Assembly: GCA_016707115.1 (NCBI GenBank) | Contig: JADJIH010000018.1 | Location: 1-64,000 of the forward strand | Direction of reading: 5' to 3' | From: Ignavibacteriales bacterium | GTDB taxonomy: Bacteria > Bacteroidota > Ignavibacteria > Ignavibacteriales > Ignavibacteriaceae | DNA length: 64,000 nt | In this document: piece by piece, positions 19,441 through 28,835 of the stretch | Numbering within the stretch: position 1 is the first letter of the stretch | Layout: every line of letters starts with the position of its first letter | Program-made: the position numbers and the translations under genes | The notes under the pieces: model-generated | Told to the model about the DNA's origin: nothing | What the model saw: the letters and a program-made list of their open reading frames with translations, nothing else | Database searches by the model: none

Positions 19441-20391
19441 TTACTTCGGAAGTAAATAATAGACATAACCAAAATATCCAATCAACAAAATTGCCCCTTC
19501 AAACCTTGATATTGAAAAACCGCTTCTGCTAAGTGGAAACAGAATAATTGCCGTGAACACCATCACAACTAAATCAATATAACTTATACCAACAGAACTA
19601 ATCGGAATTATCAGTGCTGTAATTCCCAAAATTCCCAGAATATTAAAAATATTTGATCCAACTACATTTCCGATTGCGATATCAGATTCCTTTTTGTATG
19701 CTGCAACAATAGAGGTTATTAATTCTGGCAAACTAGTTCCGACTGCAACAATAGTAAGACCGATTATTGCATCACTAATATTAAACATCTTTGCAATTGC
19801 AACAGCACTTTGTACAAATAGATTTGCACCAACTATCAGTAAACCTAATCCACCAATCATTAAAATAATTGAGATACGAATACCAAGTTTACTTTTTAGT
19901 CCTTCCTTAAACTCTGTGTCAACTTCAGAATTTTTTTCTTTTCGAGCCATCATAACATTAACAACTGTGTAAATAACTATACCGAATACAAAAACTAGCC
20001 CATCAAAGAACCCCAGTTCACCATCAATTAAAAGCAGAAGTAATAAAACGCTGATTCCTATCATAATGGGGATTTCTCTCATTATAACTTTTGCATGAAC
20101 ATCCAGCGGTCTAATAAGCGCTGCTACACCAAGTATTAATGCAATATTTGCAATGTTTGATCCAACAACATTACCAAGTGAGATTGAGCTATTGCCAATC
20201 AAAGCAGCTTTCAAGCTCACAACAAGTTCTGGTGTGCTTGTACCAAATGCCACAACAGTAAGTCCAACTACCAGCGGGGTAATTCCCATTTTAATTGCAA
20301 GATTTGAACTTCCACGGATTAGACCCTCTGCTCCAACAAAGAGTAAAATTAAACCACCAGCCAGATACAAAACTATCTCTAATTCGGTCAT
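19441..20391 (-). CDS. Calcium/sodium antiporter, CaCA family (YrbG-like)
   Basis: A membrane exchanger that likely moves calcium or sodium across the inner membrane. It has two inverted alpha repeats: GTSTPELVVS with GNVVGSNIANIALILG in the first, and GTSLPELITS with GNVVGSNIFNILGILG in the second. Ten hydrophobic segments and 316 residues fit the bacterial CaCA family. The ATG at 20391 lies 3 bases after the stop of the zinc-ribbon gene (20395), so both are one unit. Confidence 0.92.
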   Translation of the reverse strand: MTELEIVLYLAGGLILLFVGAEGLIRGSSNLAIKMGITPLVVGLTVVAFGTSTPELVVSLKAALIGNSSISLGNVVGSNIANIALILGVAALIRPLDVHAKVIMREIPIMIGISVLLLLLLIDGELGFFDGLVFVFGIVIYTVVNVMMARKEKNSEVDTEFKEGLKSKLGIRISIILMIGGLGLLIVGANLFVQSAVAIAKMFNISDAIIGLTIVAVGTSLPELITSIVAAYKKESDIAIGNVVGSNIFNILGILGITALIIPISSVGISYIDLVVMVFTAIILFPLSRSGFSISRFEGAILLIGYFGYVYYLLPK

Positions 20392-20394
20392 ATA

Positions 20395-20676
20395 TTAAAA
20401 ATCAAATAAATCGTTTAAAAAAGATTTCTTTTTATTTCTTTTATAATAATCTTCATCATATTTTTTTTCGCCGTAAAATTTGCGATCGCCCGAGTATTCT
20501 TTGTTTTCAAATTTCGGTGACTCACTGCTAATAAATTCTTCAGATGATTTTTCTATTATCTTATCTAATTCCCCGCGGTCTAACCATACTCCCCGGCATT
20601 TAGGACAATAATCGATTTCGACACCTTGTCTTTCAGAAATTAAAAGACTTGTTGCATTACAAACAGGACAATTCAT
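20395..20676 (-). CDS. Zinc-ribbon protein (TFIIB-type zinc finger domain)
   Basis: A 93-residue protein with a single N-terminal zinc finger, CPVC at residues 3-6 and CPKC at about 24-27, followed by RGVWLDRGELDKIIEKS, the hallmark of the zf-TFIIB family. The rest is a polar, Lys/Tyr/Asp-rich tail. The family role is unknown. It precedes the CaCA exchanger gene with almost no spacer. Confidence 0.87.
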   Translation of the reverse strand: MNCPVCNATSLLISERQGVEIDYCPKCRGVWLDRGELDKIIEKSSEEFISSESPKFENKEYSGDRKFYGEKKYDEDYYKRNKKKSFLNDLFDF

Positions 20677-20755
20677 TTTTTCCTCAATTTTTGTTTATTC
20701 TAATAACCGATCGGAATGCTGAAAAGTTCCTGAAGTAAGTTACTGCACAAAAGCA

Positions 20756-21985
20756 CTATTTTATATGCTCAATTAAATAAACTTTATCATTTCTTCTAAC
20801 AAGTGACAGAACTTTTAACGTTATTTCATCGCCTCTGTTTGCAATAGAATTTTCTTTATCGTTTACAGTCATTTTTTCTAATTTGATATCAAGCACTCCA
20901 GTGGTTTCTCCCATAATTAAAATATTATTCCCAATTTTTATTTCACCAGACTCCATTAAAATGTGTGCAACTTCAATTTCTTTATAATAATTAAGAACTT
21001 TGCCAACATAAGACTTTCTTGTTGTTGCTTTACTTCCCTCAACTCCTGCATAAGCATTTGAGCTTGGAACATCAAAATAAAAACCTGATGAGAATCCGCG
21101 GTTATAAACTTTTTCAAGTTCAGTTAGTAATTCTTTTTTCTTCACTGCTGTAAGATTATTCTCATAATACAAATCAATTGCTTGTCTATAAACCGAAACA
21201 GCTTTCGCAACATATTCAGGTGCTCTTTTTCTGCCTTCGATCTTGAATGAATCAATTCCGGCTTCAATAAGTTGATCAACAAATTCAATCGTGCATAAAT
21301 CTTGCGGAGACATAATATAGTCTTCACCAACAACAAGAGATTTACCGATTGCAGGATCATAAACTTCAAACTCTCTTCTGCATGGCTGCACACATTCACC
21401 GCGATTAGCGCTTTTATTAAACAGATGATGGCTCATAAAACATCTGCCGCTAACAGCAATGCACATTGCCCCATGAACAAATGCTTCAATTTCTAAATCT
21501 GTTTTTGCTCGAATCTTTTTAATCTCATCCAGAGAACACTCACGAGCCATAACAATTCTTACAGCACCCATTCTTTTATAAACGTCCGCAGCAAGTGAAT
21601 TTGATATTGAGCTCTGAGTCGATATACAAAAAGGGAATTCGTATTTATAACATAAATCTGCAACTGCAAGATCAGAACAAATTATTCTATCAACTCCATT
21701 TTGTTTTGCTGCAATAATTATTTCTTCAAGTTCATTTAATTCTTCTTCAAAAACAATTGTGTTAAGTGTAAGGTAAGTTAAAACCTTATGTTCTTTACAG
21801 AATGAAATTATCTCAGGAAGTTGATCAACAGTAAAGTTAGCGGCTTTTGCGCGCATATTAAGTTTATCCAAACCAAAGTAAACGGCATTCGCTCCATTAG
21901 TAACAGCAGCGCGTAGCATCGTCCAATCACCCGCTGGTGCCATTAATTCTGGTTTGTTTTTTCTCGTTTCCATATGATAATTCAC
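20756..21985 (-). CDS. U32 family peptidase (TrhP/YegQ-like)
   Basis: A U32 protein of about 405-409 residues. The N-terminal TIM-barrel-like part begins MAPAGDWTMLRAAVTNGANAVYFG. The U32 signature is FVHGAMCIAVSGRCFMSHHLF...NRGECVQPCRREF, with the conserved cysteines, followed by DSFKIEGRKRAPEYV. Relatives either act as peptidases or, in the YegQ/TrhP branch, take part in tRNA uridine-34 hydroxylation; this protein is closest in form to the latter. The start may be the ATG at 21973 (METRKNKPEL) rather than 21985. A TrhO-type enzyme (34948-35835) in the same window makes a tRNA-modification role plausible. Confidence 0.88.
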   Translation of the reverse strand: MNYHMETRKNKPELMAPAGDWTMLRAAVTNGANAVYFGLDKLNMRAKAANFTVDQLPEIISFCKEHKVLTYLTLNTIVFEEELNELEEIIIAAKQNGVDRIICSDLAVADLCYKYEFPFCISTQSSISNSLAADVYKRMGAVRIVMARECSLDEIKKIRAKTDLEIEAFVHGAMCIAVSGRCFMSHHLFNKSANRGECVQPCRREFEVYDPAIGKSLVVGEDYIMSPQDLCTIEFVDQLIEAGIDSFKIEGRKRAPEYVAKAVSVYRQAIDLYYENNLTAVKKKELLTELEKVYNRGFSSGFYFDVPSSNAYAGVEGSKATTRKSYVGKVLNYYKEIEVAHILMESGEIKIGNNILIMGETTGVLDIKLEKMTVNDKENSIANRGDEITLKVLSLVRRNDKVYLIEHIK

Positions 21986-22056
21986 ATAATAAAAAAAACA
22001 CAGACTATACTGAATAGGTTTATCAATAAAATCTGTGTTTTATATAAATTAAATAA

Positions 22057-23304
22057 CTAAGCTTTTTCTTCCCAGACTTTTGCAACTTCAACAATTGTCT
22101 TTACAGCCATTTCCATATCCTGAATTGCAACCCATTCAAGTTGAGAATGGAAACTATGTTCACCAGCAAAAATATTTGGGGTTGGCAATCCCATAAAAGA
22201 TAAACGAGAGCCATCTGTACCACCACGAATTGGATGCATAATTGGTTTGATTCCTAATCGTTCCATTGCTTCAATCGCATAATCATTTACGTGTGGATGT
22301 TTATCCAATATTTCTTTCATATTTCTATATTGCTCAATCACCTGGAATTCCATTCTAGCGCCAGGATATTTTGCAACTGTTTCTTCAGCAAGTTTCTTCA
22401 GGAATTCTTCATAATCTTTAAGTTTACTGGTAACAAAATCGCGAATGATAAATTTTAATGTTGTCAGTTCTTCATTACCGTTAAATGAACCGCAATGCAC
22501 ATAACCTTCACGCCCATCTGTTGTTTCGGGAGATAAACCATCTTTAGGTAAACTCTCTATAAAGTGTGAAGCAATTTTAACAGAATTTATCATTATGTTT
22601 TTTGCATAACCGGGATGAATATTTTTTCCAAAAAATTTTATTACAACTGCATCCGCAGAAAATGTTTCTGTTTCAAGTTCGCCTCTGCTTGATCCATCAA
22701 TAGTATAAGCATACTTAGCACCAAGTTTTTTCAAATCGATTTTTTCAGTTCCTCTACCAACTTCTTCATCAGGAGTGAAACAAATTTTTATATCGCCGTG
22801 TTTAACTTCTGGATGCGTTAATAGATAATTAACTGCATCTACTATTTCTGAAACACCAGCTTTGTTATCTGCCCCAAGTAAAGTAGAGCCATCAGTTGTA
22901 ATAATGTCAAATCCAACCATATTTTTTAAGTCAGGATTATCATCAACAGTAATTACCCAACCACCAGTTTCAAGTTTTATATCTCCGCCCTGATAATTTT
23001 TTCTAATTACAGGGTTTACATTTAGACCAGTAACAGCAGGTGAAGTATCAACGTGTGCGATAAAGGCAATCGGATCAACTTTTTTATTTGTGTTTGATGG
23101 AAGTGTAGCCATTACATATCCCCACTTGTCCATGTGGGCATCCTTTAATCCCAGTGCTATTAATTCTTCTGCAAGATCTTTAGAAAGAATTTTTTGTTTT
23201 TCTGAGCTTGGGAAAGAAGTTGATTCTTCATCTGATTGAGTATCGTATTTAACATACTTTAAAAATCTATCAACGCAAGTGAATTTATAATTTGCATCAA
23301 ACAT
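22057..23304 (-). CDS. pepT: Peptidase T (tripeptide aminopeptidase)
   Basis: A cytoplasmic zinc aminopeptidase that removes the N-terminal residue of tripeptides. The M20 motifs are in order: FIAHVDTSP (metal ligand His84, catalytic Asp86), GADNKAGVSEI (bridging Asp), FTPDEEVGRG (catalytic Glu pair) and the C-terminal IFAGEHSFHSQLEW ligand. RGGTDGSRLSFMGLP is the dimerisation-domain signature. Its 415 residues are typical for PepT. It fits with the peptide uptake and hydrolysis genes elsewhere in the window. It lies 33 bases downstream of gmd on the same strand. Confidence 0.95.
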   Translation of the reverse strand: MFDANYKFTCVDRFLKYVKYDTQSDEESTSFPSSEKQKILSKDLAEELIALGLKDAHMDKWGYVMATLPSNTNKKVDPIAFIAHVDTSPAVTGLNVNPVIRKNYQGGDIKLETGGWVITVDDNPDLKNMVGFDIITTDGSTLLGADNKAGVSEIVDAVNYLLTHPEVKHGDIKICFTPDEEVGRGTEKIDLKKLGAKYAYTIDGSSRGELETETFSADAVVIKFFGKNIHPGYAKNIMINSVKIASHFIESLPKDGLSPETTDGREGYVHCGSFNGNEELTTLKFIIRDFVTSKLKDYEEFLKKLAEETVAKYPGARMEFQVIEQYRNMKEILDKHPHVNDYAIEAMERLGIKPIMHPIRGGTDGSRLSFMGLPTPNIFAGEHSFHSQLEWVAIQDMEMAVKTIVEVAKVWEEKA

Positions 23305-23337
23305 ATGAACCTCTAATGATTATTGAATTAAAACTTT

Positions 23338-24462
23338 TTAATAACCTCTTTTTAAAACTTTATCCATATCAGATTTAATCATCATCTGAACAAGATCCTC
23401 AAACTTTGTTTTTGCTTTCCAGCCTAAAAGTTTTTTTGCTTTTGTTGGATCGCCAATCAACAACTCAACTTCTGTTGGACGATAATAATTTGGATTTACT
23501 GTTACTACTGTGGTTCCGCTTTTAAGTCTTGATGTAAAATCAAACTTATAAAGCTTAGAATTTTTGTTATAGTCTATAAGTGATTTTGCTTTTTCAAAAT
23601 CAATCCTCTTTATTACTCCTTTTTCATTTACTCCTTTACCTTTCCACTCTAAATCAATCCCGAGATGCTTGAAAGTTAAATCAACAAATTCTTTAACCGT
23701 ATTGGTTTGTCCGGTTGCGAGAACAAAATCTTCTGCTTTCTTATATTGAAGTATTCTCCACATTCCTTCGCAATACTCTTGAGCATAACCCCAATCACGT
23801 TTAGCATTAAGATTGCCGAGTGAAAGACTGCTTTGCAAACCGGCTGCTATTCTACTTGCTGCTCTTGTTATCTTTCTTGTTACAAATGTTTCACCACGCC
23901 TTGGTGATTCGTGATTAAACAAAATTCCGTTGCAGGCAAATAAATCATACGCTTCGCGGTAGTTTACAATTATCCAATACCCATAAAGTTTCGCAACTCC
24001 ATACGGTGATCGAGGATAGAAAGGAGTTTTTTCAGATTGCGGAACTTCCTGTACTTTGCCAAATAGTTCTGATGTTGATGCCTGATAGAATTTTACTTTT
24101 CTTAATCCAACTTCACGAATTGCATCGAGAAATCTTAGTGTGCCAAGTGCATCAACCTGCGCAGTGTAATCAGGGATTTCAAATGAAACTTTTACATGAC
24201 TCTGTGCTGCAAGATTATAAATCTCATCGGGTTGGATTTTTTCAAGTAGACGATTTAAGTTACTTGTATCAACAAGATCACCATAATGAAGAAACATTTT
24301 TTTATCAAGTATATCTTTGTTACCGTAAAGATGATCAATTCTACCTGTATTAAAAGAACTGCTTCTTCTAATTATTCCGTGTACTTCATAACCCTTTTCA
24401 AGAAGTATTTCAGTTAAATAACTTCCATCCTGTCCGGTGATGCCTGTTATTAGTGCTTTCAT
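23338..24462 (-). CDS. gmd: GDP-mannose 4,6-dehydratase
   Basis: Converts GDP-mannose to GDP-4-keto-6-deoxymannose, the first step to GDP-fucose. The NAD(P)-binding motif is GITGQDGSYLTEILLEKG, the active-site motif is ASTSELFGKVQEVPQ, and the catalytic Tyr/Lys pair is in YPRSPYGVAKLYGY. FNHESPRRGETFVTRKITRA and GDPTKAKKLLGWK are strong Gmd signatures. Its 374 residues are normal. It is the last gene of the six-gene sugar operon; fcl ends 7 bases upstream. Confidence 0.97.
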   Translation of the reverse strand: MKALITGITGQDGSYLTEILLEKGYEVHGIIRRSSSFNTGRIDHLYGNKDILDKKMFLHYGDLVDTSNLNRLLEKIQPDEIYNLAAQSHVKVSFEIPDYTAQVDALGTLRFLDAIREVGLRKVKFYQASTSELFGKVQEVPQSEKTPFYPRSPYGVAKLYGYWIIVNYREAYDLFACNGILFNHESPRRGETFVTRKITRAASRIAAGLQSSLSLGNLNAKRDWGYAQEYCEGMWRILQYKKAEDFVLATGQTNTVKEFVDLTFKHLGIDLEWKGKGVNEKGVIKRIDFEKAKSLIDYNKNSKLYKFDFTSRLKSGTTVVTVNPNYYRPTEVELLIGDPTKAKKLLGWKAKTKFEDLVQMMIKSDMDKVLKRGY

Positions 24463-24469
24463 TATTTTC

Positions 24470-25426
24470 CTATAAATATTTTTCTTTAAAGAAATTATAA
24501 GCTTTTATAATTCCTTCTTTCAATTCGGTTTTATATTTCCAACCAAGCAAATTTAATCTTGTTACATCCATAAGCTTTCTTGGAGTTCCATCTGGTTTTG
24601 ATGAATCATAAACAATTTCACCATCAAACTCGGTTATTTCCGCAATAAGACTTGCTAGATCTGAAATTGAAATATCTTTTCCTGATCCAACATTTAGATG
24701 TGTAATACCATTTTCATAAAGATCTTTTGCTTCGATGTTCTCCATCATAAAAACGATTGCATTTGCAAGATCTTCTACATACATAAATTCACGCAAAGGT
24801 TTTCCCGTTCCCCATATAGTAACGGAACCTTTGTTTTCAACTTTGGCTTCGTGGAATTTTCTAATCAAAGCTGGCAGTACATGTGAGGTTTCTAAATTAA
24901 AATTATCATTGGGTCCATAAAGATTTGTGGGCATTGCTGAAATATAATTGCAACCATATTGGCGATAATAACTTTCACAAAGCTTTATCCCTGCAATCTT
25001 TGCAATTGCATAAGGCTCATTTGTGAACTCAAGTGTATCAGTTAATAGGTACTCTTCCTTTAAAGGCTGTGGTGCTAGTTTTGGATAAATACAGGAGCTG
25101 CCAAGAAACACAACCTTTTCTACATCATTCAAATAAGATGAATGAATAAGATTAGCCTCTATCATTAAGTTATCGTAAAGAAATTCTGCACGGTAAGTAT
25201 TGTTTGCAAGTATTCCTCCAACTTTTGCAGCTGCAATAATTACAAGCTCAGGTTTAGTTTCAGTAAAGAATGTTTGAACTTCTGATTGGTTACGCAAATC
25301 AAGTTCTTTTAAATCTTTGTATATGATGTTTGTATATCCACGAGTTTTTAGCTCTCTTAATATTGCAGAACCAACCATACCGGTATGGCCAGCAAGATAT
25401 ATTTTTTTATTTGTTAGATTTTCCAT
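24470..25426 (-). CDS. fcl: GDP-L-fucose synthase
   Basis: Epimerises and reduces the Gmd product to GDP-L-fucose. The NADP-binding motif is AGHTGMVGSAILRELK. GSSCIYPKLAPQPLKEEYLLT holds the active-site Ser/Cys, YAIAKIAGIKLC the Tyr-x3-Lys pair, and PTNLYGPNDNFN the substrate region. Its 318 residues are typical. It directly precedes gmd, giving a complete GDP-mannose to GDP-fucose module. No fucosyltransferase is visible in the window. Confidence 0.97.
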   Translation of the reverse strand: MENLTNKKIYLAGHTGMVGSAILRELKTRGYTNIIYKDLKELDLRNQSEVQTFFTETKPELVIIAAAKVGGILANNTYRAEFLYDNLMIEANLIHSSYLNDVEKVVFLGSSCIYPKLAPQPLKEEYLLTDTLEFTNEPYAIAKIAGIKLCESYYRQYGCNYISAMPTNLYGPNDNFNLETSHVLPALIRKFHEAKVENKGSVTIWGTGKPLREFMYVEDLANAIVFMMENIEAKDLYENGITHLNVGSGKDISISDLASLIAEITEFDGEIVYDSSKPDGTPRKLMDVTRLNLLGWKYKTELKEGIIKAYNFFKEKYL

Positions 25427-25432
25427 TCAGAA

Positions 25433-27085
25433 TTATAATCCATAATAAACTGAAAAATAAAATTCATTTAATCTTGTATCAATAAAACTTAAATCCTCTT
25501 GTTGAATTGAAGTATTTGTCGTTTGAAAATTCAATTTAGCAAATAGTTCGTGAGTGTATTCATACTTAATTTCTGCACCTAAGTATCCATAATTTTTTCT
25601 TAATCCAAATAAAAAGGGTGGCTGTGGCTGGATATACTGTTGATCTATGTTGCCTTCTCCACCCTTACGAATATATTGTCCCCATAACGTTGCCTGTAAA
25701 CCTCTAAGAATACGATATTTCAATGAAGCATAAATCAAATCAGCATTATGTCCCATCCAATGTCCAAGATTATATTCGGAGCTTTTATAATCTTGTGATT
25801 GTGTATAATGATTATAAACAAATGGATAATTTTTCGTGTATTCAATCTTAAAGGTAAGATTTTCTATTGGTAAATCGACAACAGATCCCCCAAGTGTAAA
25901 GCCAAGCTGATTTCTCTGTTTTTCAGGATCAGAAATTCCATTTAAGGTTATTTCATCGATAAACAATGTACCATAAAGATGTGTATTTTTAATATGCCCT
26001 CTTGAACTAATACTAAAGAAGAATTGAGAATTCCCTCCAGCTTCATTTGTTTGATTACTTAATTGGTGATCCGCAACCCTAAAAAACATGATTGGAATTA
26101 AATAAAGAAACTCAAGTTCATCGTCGTAAACGATTGATTCGCCCAATGAGAGATCCAAGCCTTCGAGTGGAGTTAAAGTAATTGAATGATGGGCAAAATA
26201 TTTATTTTTATAATCAAAGCTTAGCGTTCCTGTCTCAGTATAAAAAAAAGAATTGGAATCTAATACATCTGAAGAAAGCCACCCGTGCATATAATTAAAT
26301 CTAAACCAATCAACGGGTTTAATATCCAATCTTATAAATCCGTATGAAGGTGGTTTTTGAGACAATACCAATAACCCACTTTCAGCATATCCCCATTCAT
26401 GAAAATCTTTTCCAAAAGAAAACGATCCCCAGCTCCAATCAGTTGCAATTACTGCATCTAACCCGCTATACTCCATCTTGTTCGGAGGGTAATCAATGAT
26501 ATTCTCATCTGTTCTCGCATCAACACCCGTAACATTTGAAAATTCCTTATGTTTATCGATAGTATTTCCTTGCTCAAGATTATCCCTAAAATCAAAACTA
26601 AAACCTATATATTTATCAATGTATCCATAAGTGTATATCCCATTCCAGATATGAGTAAGTTTTTCATTATCGCGGGAACCGATCTTAATGCCTAGTATGG
26701 GGCTTAAGTTTATGCTAAACAGATTATCACGATATCCAAATAATCTTAATCTGCTACCTGAATCATATCCGGCAATGATTGTTTCGGAAGAATTTGTTTT
26801 TATATTATTAATAAAATCAAACTCTCGTTTAAAGTCTTGATTGTAAAAATCTAACTCCTCTTTTTCTAAAGAAGTTAGCTGGTCTAATTTTTCCGATGCT
26901 TCGATTAACTTTTGCGCAATATATTTTCTACTTACAGGCCTTACTTGATCATCAAACACGATAATAGATTTTTGGCTCAGTCTTGAAAGGAATGAATAAA
27001 CATCTCTGTGCAGTGGCTCATAAACCACCTGTGCAAATGCAAAATAACTCAGAGCCAAAAACAGAAATATGTTTTTAAACATCAT
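25433..27085 (-). CDS. Capsule assembly Wzi family outer-membrane protein
   Basis: A 550-residue protein with a clear signal peptide (IFLFLALSYFAFAQ) and then many alternating aromatic beta strands ending in a C-terminal aromatic (FYFSVYYGL), as in outer-membrane barrels. The N-terminal helical part (YEPLHRDVYSFLSRL...RKYIAQKLIEA) and the EWGYAESG, GWLSSD and SGLDAVIATDWSWG regions match the Wzi/DUF-type capsule assembly family. It probably anchors or surface-attaches polysaccharide. It sits 6 bases from fcl and 5 from the aminotransferase gene, within the nucleotide-sugar operon. Confidence 0.85.
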   Translation of the reverse strand: MMFKNIFLFLALSYFAFAQVVYEPLHRDVYSFLSRLSQKSIIVFDDQVRPVSRKYIAQKLIEASEKLDQLTSLEKEELDFYNQDFKREFDFINNIKTNSSETIIAGYDSGSRLRLFGYRDNLFSINLSPILGIKIGSRDNEKLTHIWNGIYTYGYIDKYIGFSFDFRDNLEQGNTIDKHKEFSNVTGVDARTDENIIDYPPNKMEYSGLDAVIATDWSWGSFSFGKDFHEWGYAESGLLVLSQKPPSYGFIRLDIKPVDWFRFNYMHGWLSSDVLDSNSFFYTETGTLSFDYKNKYFAHHSITLTPLEGLDLSLGESIVYDDELEFLYLIPIMFFRVADHQLSNQTNEAGGNSQFFFSISSRGHIKNTHLYGTLFIDEITLNGISDPEKQRNQLGFTLGGSVVDLPIENLTFKIEYTKNYPFVYNHYTQSQDYKSSEYNLGHWMGHNADLIYASLKYRILRGLQATLWGQYIRKGGEGNIDQQYIQPQPPFLFGLRKNYGYLGAEIKYEYTHELFAKLNFQTTNTSIQQEDLSFIDTRLNEFYFSVYYGL

Positions 27086-27090
27086 ATATC

Positions 27091-28257
27091 TTATTGATTA
27101 AAAAACTTCTTAAAAGTTTCTACAACAAATATTAATTGCTCATCACTTAATTCTGGATATATTGGTAACGCAAGTGATTTATCAGCAGAAAATTCTGAGA
27201 TTGGGAAATCACCTTTCTTGTGTCCAAGCTCCTTAAAACACTCTTGTAAATGGAACGGAACTGGGTAATAGATTTCTGTACCAATTTCATTCTTTGTTAA
27301 AAATTCTCTCATCTCATCACGTTTATCAACACGTACAATGTATTGATTATATATATGATAATTCTTTACTCCTGATTTTTCATAAACTGCCTTTGGCAGA
27401 AGAACACTATTCCTTGCATCAAAATCTATTTTTCCCGTTCCCTCAGCCAAACCCGCCTCAACAAAAAGCTGTGTGTAACGATTTGCATTATGCCTTCTCT
27501 TTTCAGACCAATTATCTAGATGCGGAAGCTTAACTCGAAGCACCGCAGCTTGTAATGCATCTATTCTAAAATTTCCACCAATTACTTTGTGAAAATATTT
27601 AGGTTCGCCCCCATGAACTCTTTTAATCGTAAGAATTTTTGCTAGATCGTCATTATTTGTTGTTACTAATCCACCATCACCGTAACATCCAAGGTTTTTA
27701 CTTGGAAAAAAAGAAAAGCAGCCAATGTCACCGATTGTACCAACAAATCTTCCATCTTTATATTGTGTTCCTATAGCCTGCGCCGCATCCTCGATCACCA
27801 CTATATTGTGTGGTCTTGCAATTTTAACTATTTCATCTAAGTCCGCACTTTGTCCGTATAGATGAACAGGAATAACTGCTTTGGTTTTGGATGTAATTTT
27901 CTTTTCAAAATCTTTTGGATCCATATTAAACGTAACCGGATCATTTTCAATCAGCACCGGAGTGGCATTTAATCTTGAAACAACTCCTGCAGTTGCGAAA
28001 AAGGAATAAGTTGGAACGATAACCTCGTCGCCAGGTTTAATATCTATTGCCATTAAGGCTAATAACAACGCATCTGTTCCTGATGAAACACCAAGCGCAT
28101 GTTTGCAACCAAGATAATCACAAAATTCTTTTTCCATTCCGGTTACTTCCGGACCAAGAATAAAATATTGAGATTCTGCAACTTTAATTATCGCTTCATC
28201 AAGTTCTTTTTTTAAAGACTGATATTGTGGTTTAAGATCTAAAAGTGGTACTCGCAT
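27091..28257 (-). CDS. DegT/DnrJ/EryC1/StrS family sugar aminotransferase
   Basis: A PLP-dependent enzyme that puts an amino group on a keto-sugar nucleotide. The PLP Lys is in SFFPSKNLGCYGDGG (about Lys187). VIEDAAQA gives the PLP-binding Asp, and GVSSGTDALLLAL is the cofactor phosphate region. Its 388 residues match the family. Its place between Wzi and rfbC suggests the product is an amino-deoxysugar of the capsule. The likely substrate is a dTDP-keto-sugar (FdtB-like), but this is inferred. Confidence 0.92.
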   Translation of the reverse strand: MRVPLLDLKPQYQSLKKELDEAIIKVAESQYFILGPEVTGMEKEFCDYLGCKHALGVSSGTDALLLALMAIDIKPGDEVIVPTYSFFATAGVVSRLNATPVLIENDPVTFNMDPKDFEKKITSKTKAVIPVHLYGQSADLDEIVKIARPHNIVVIEDAAQAIGTQYKDGRFVGTIGDIGCFSFFPSKNLGCYGDGGLVTTNNDDLAKILTIKRVHGGEPKYFHKVIGGNFRIDALQAAVLRVKLPHLDNWSEKRRHNANRYTQLFVEAGLAEGTGKIDFDARNSVLLPKAVYEKSGVKNYHIYNQYIVRVDKRDEMREFLTKNEIGTEIYYPVPFHLQECFKELGHKKGDFPISEFSADKSLALPIYPELSDEQLIFVVETFKKFFNQ

Positions 28258-28281
28258 GTTATTTCCTTAGTAATAAATAAA

Positions 28282-28830
28282 TTAATAGATAAAATCTTTT
28301 TGAATGTTTTTTAATTGTGGAGCCTTTAAATCCTTTTCAGAGACAATAGGCCTATCCACTTTCCAATTAATATTTAAATCCTGATCATTAAAAAGTATTG
28401 CGCGCTCATGTTCTTTACTATACAGCGCGGTACATTTATAAGAAAAAATCGCTTCTTCAGATAAAACAGAAAAACCATGTGCAAATCCGGGAGGGATCCA
28501 AAGCTGTGTATGATTTTCTTCAGACAATTCAGATGAAAAATATTTTCCAAAAGTTGGTGAACCAAAACGGATATCCACAGCAACATCCAGTACTTTTCCC
28601 AAAATTACTTTACAAAGCTTTCCTTGAGTCATATCGCCCACTTGGTAATGCAATCCTCTTATAGTACCTTTTTTTGATTTGGAAATATTGTCTTGTAAAA
28701 AATAGAAATCTATTCCTGCATCCCGGTAAGTATCCTCATTGTAGCTTTCAAAAAAATATCCACGCTCATCAGCAAATACTTTTGGTTTAATAATGAGTAA
28801 TCCTTCAACTTCAGTTTTTATAACCTCCAA
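28282..28830 (-). CDS. rfbC: dTDP-4-dehydrorhamnose 3,5-epimerase
   Basis: RmlC-type cupin that epimerises carbons 3 and 5 of dTDP-4-keto-6-deoxyglucose. Motifs are FADERGYFFESYN, the catalytic His in GTIRGLHYQ, VAVDIRFGSPTFGK, and IPPGFAHGFSVLSEEA with the second catalytic region. Its 182 residues are typical. The ATG at 28830 follows the rfbA stop by 5 bases. The dehydratase rfbB that should supply its substrate is not in the window. Confidence 0.95.
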   Translation of the reverse strand: MEVIKTEVEGLLIIKPKVFADERGYFFESYNEDTYRDAGIDFYFLQDNISKSKKGTIRGLHYQVGDMTQGKLCKVILGKVLDVAVDIRFGSPTFGKYFSSELSEENHTQLWIPPGFAHGFSVLSEEAIFSYKCTALYSKEHERAILFNDQDLNINWKVDRPIVSEKDLKAPQLKNIQKDFIY

Positions 28831-28835
28831 TAGAT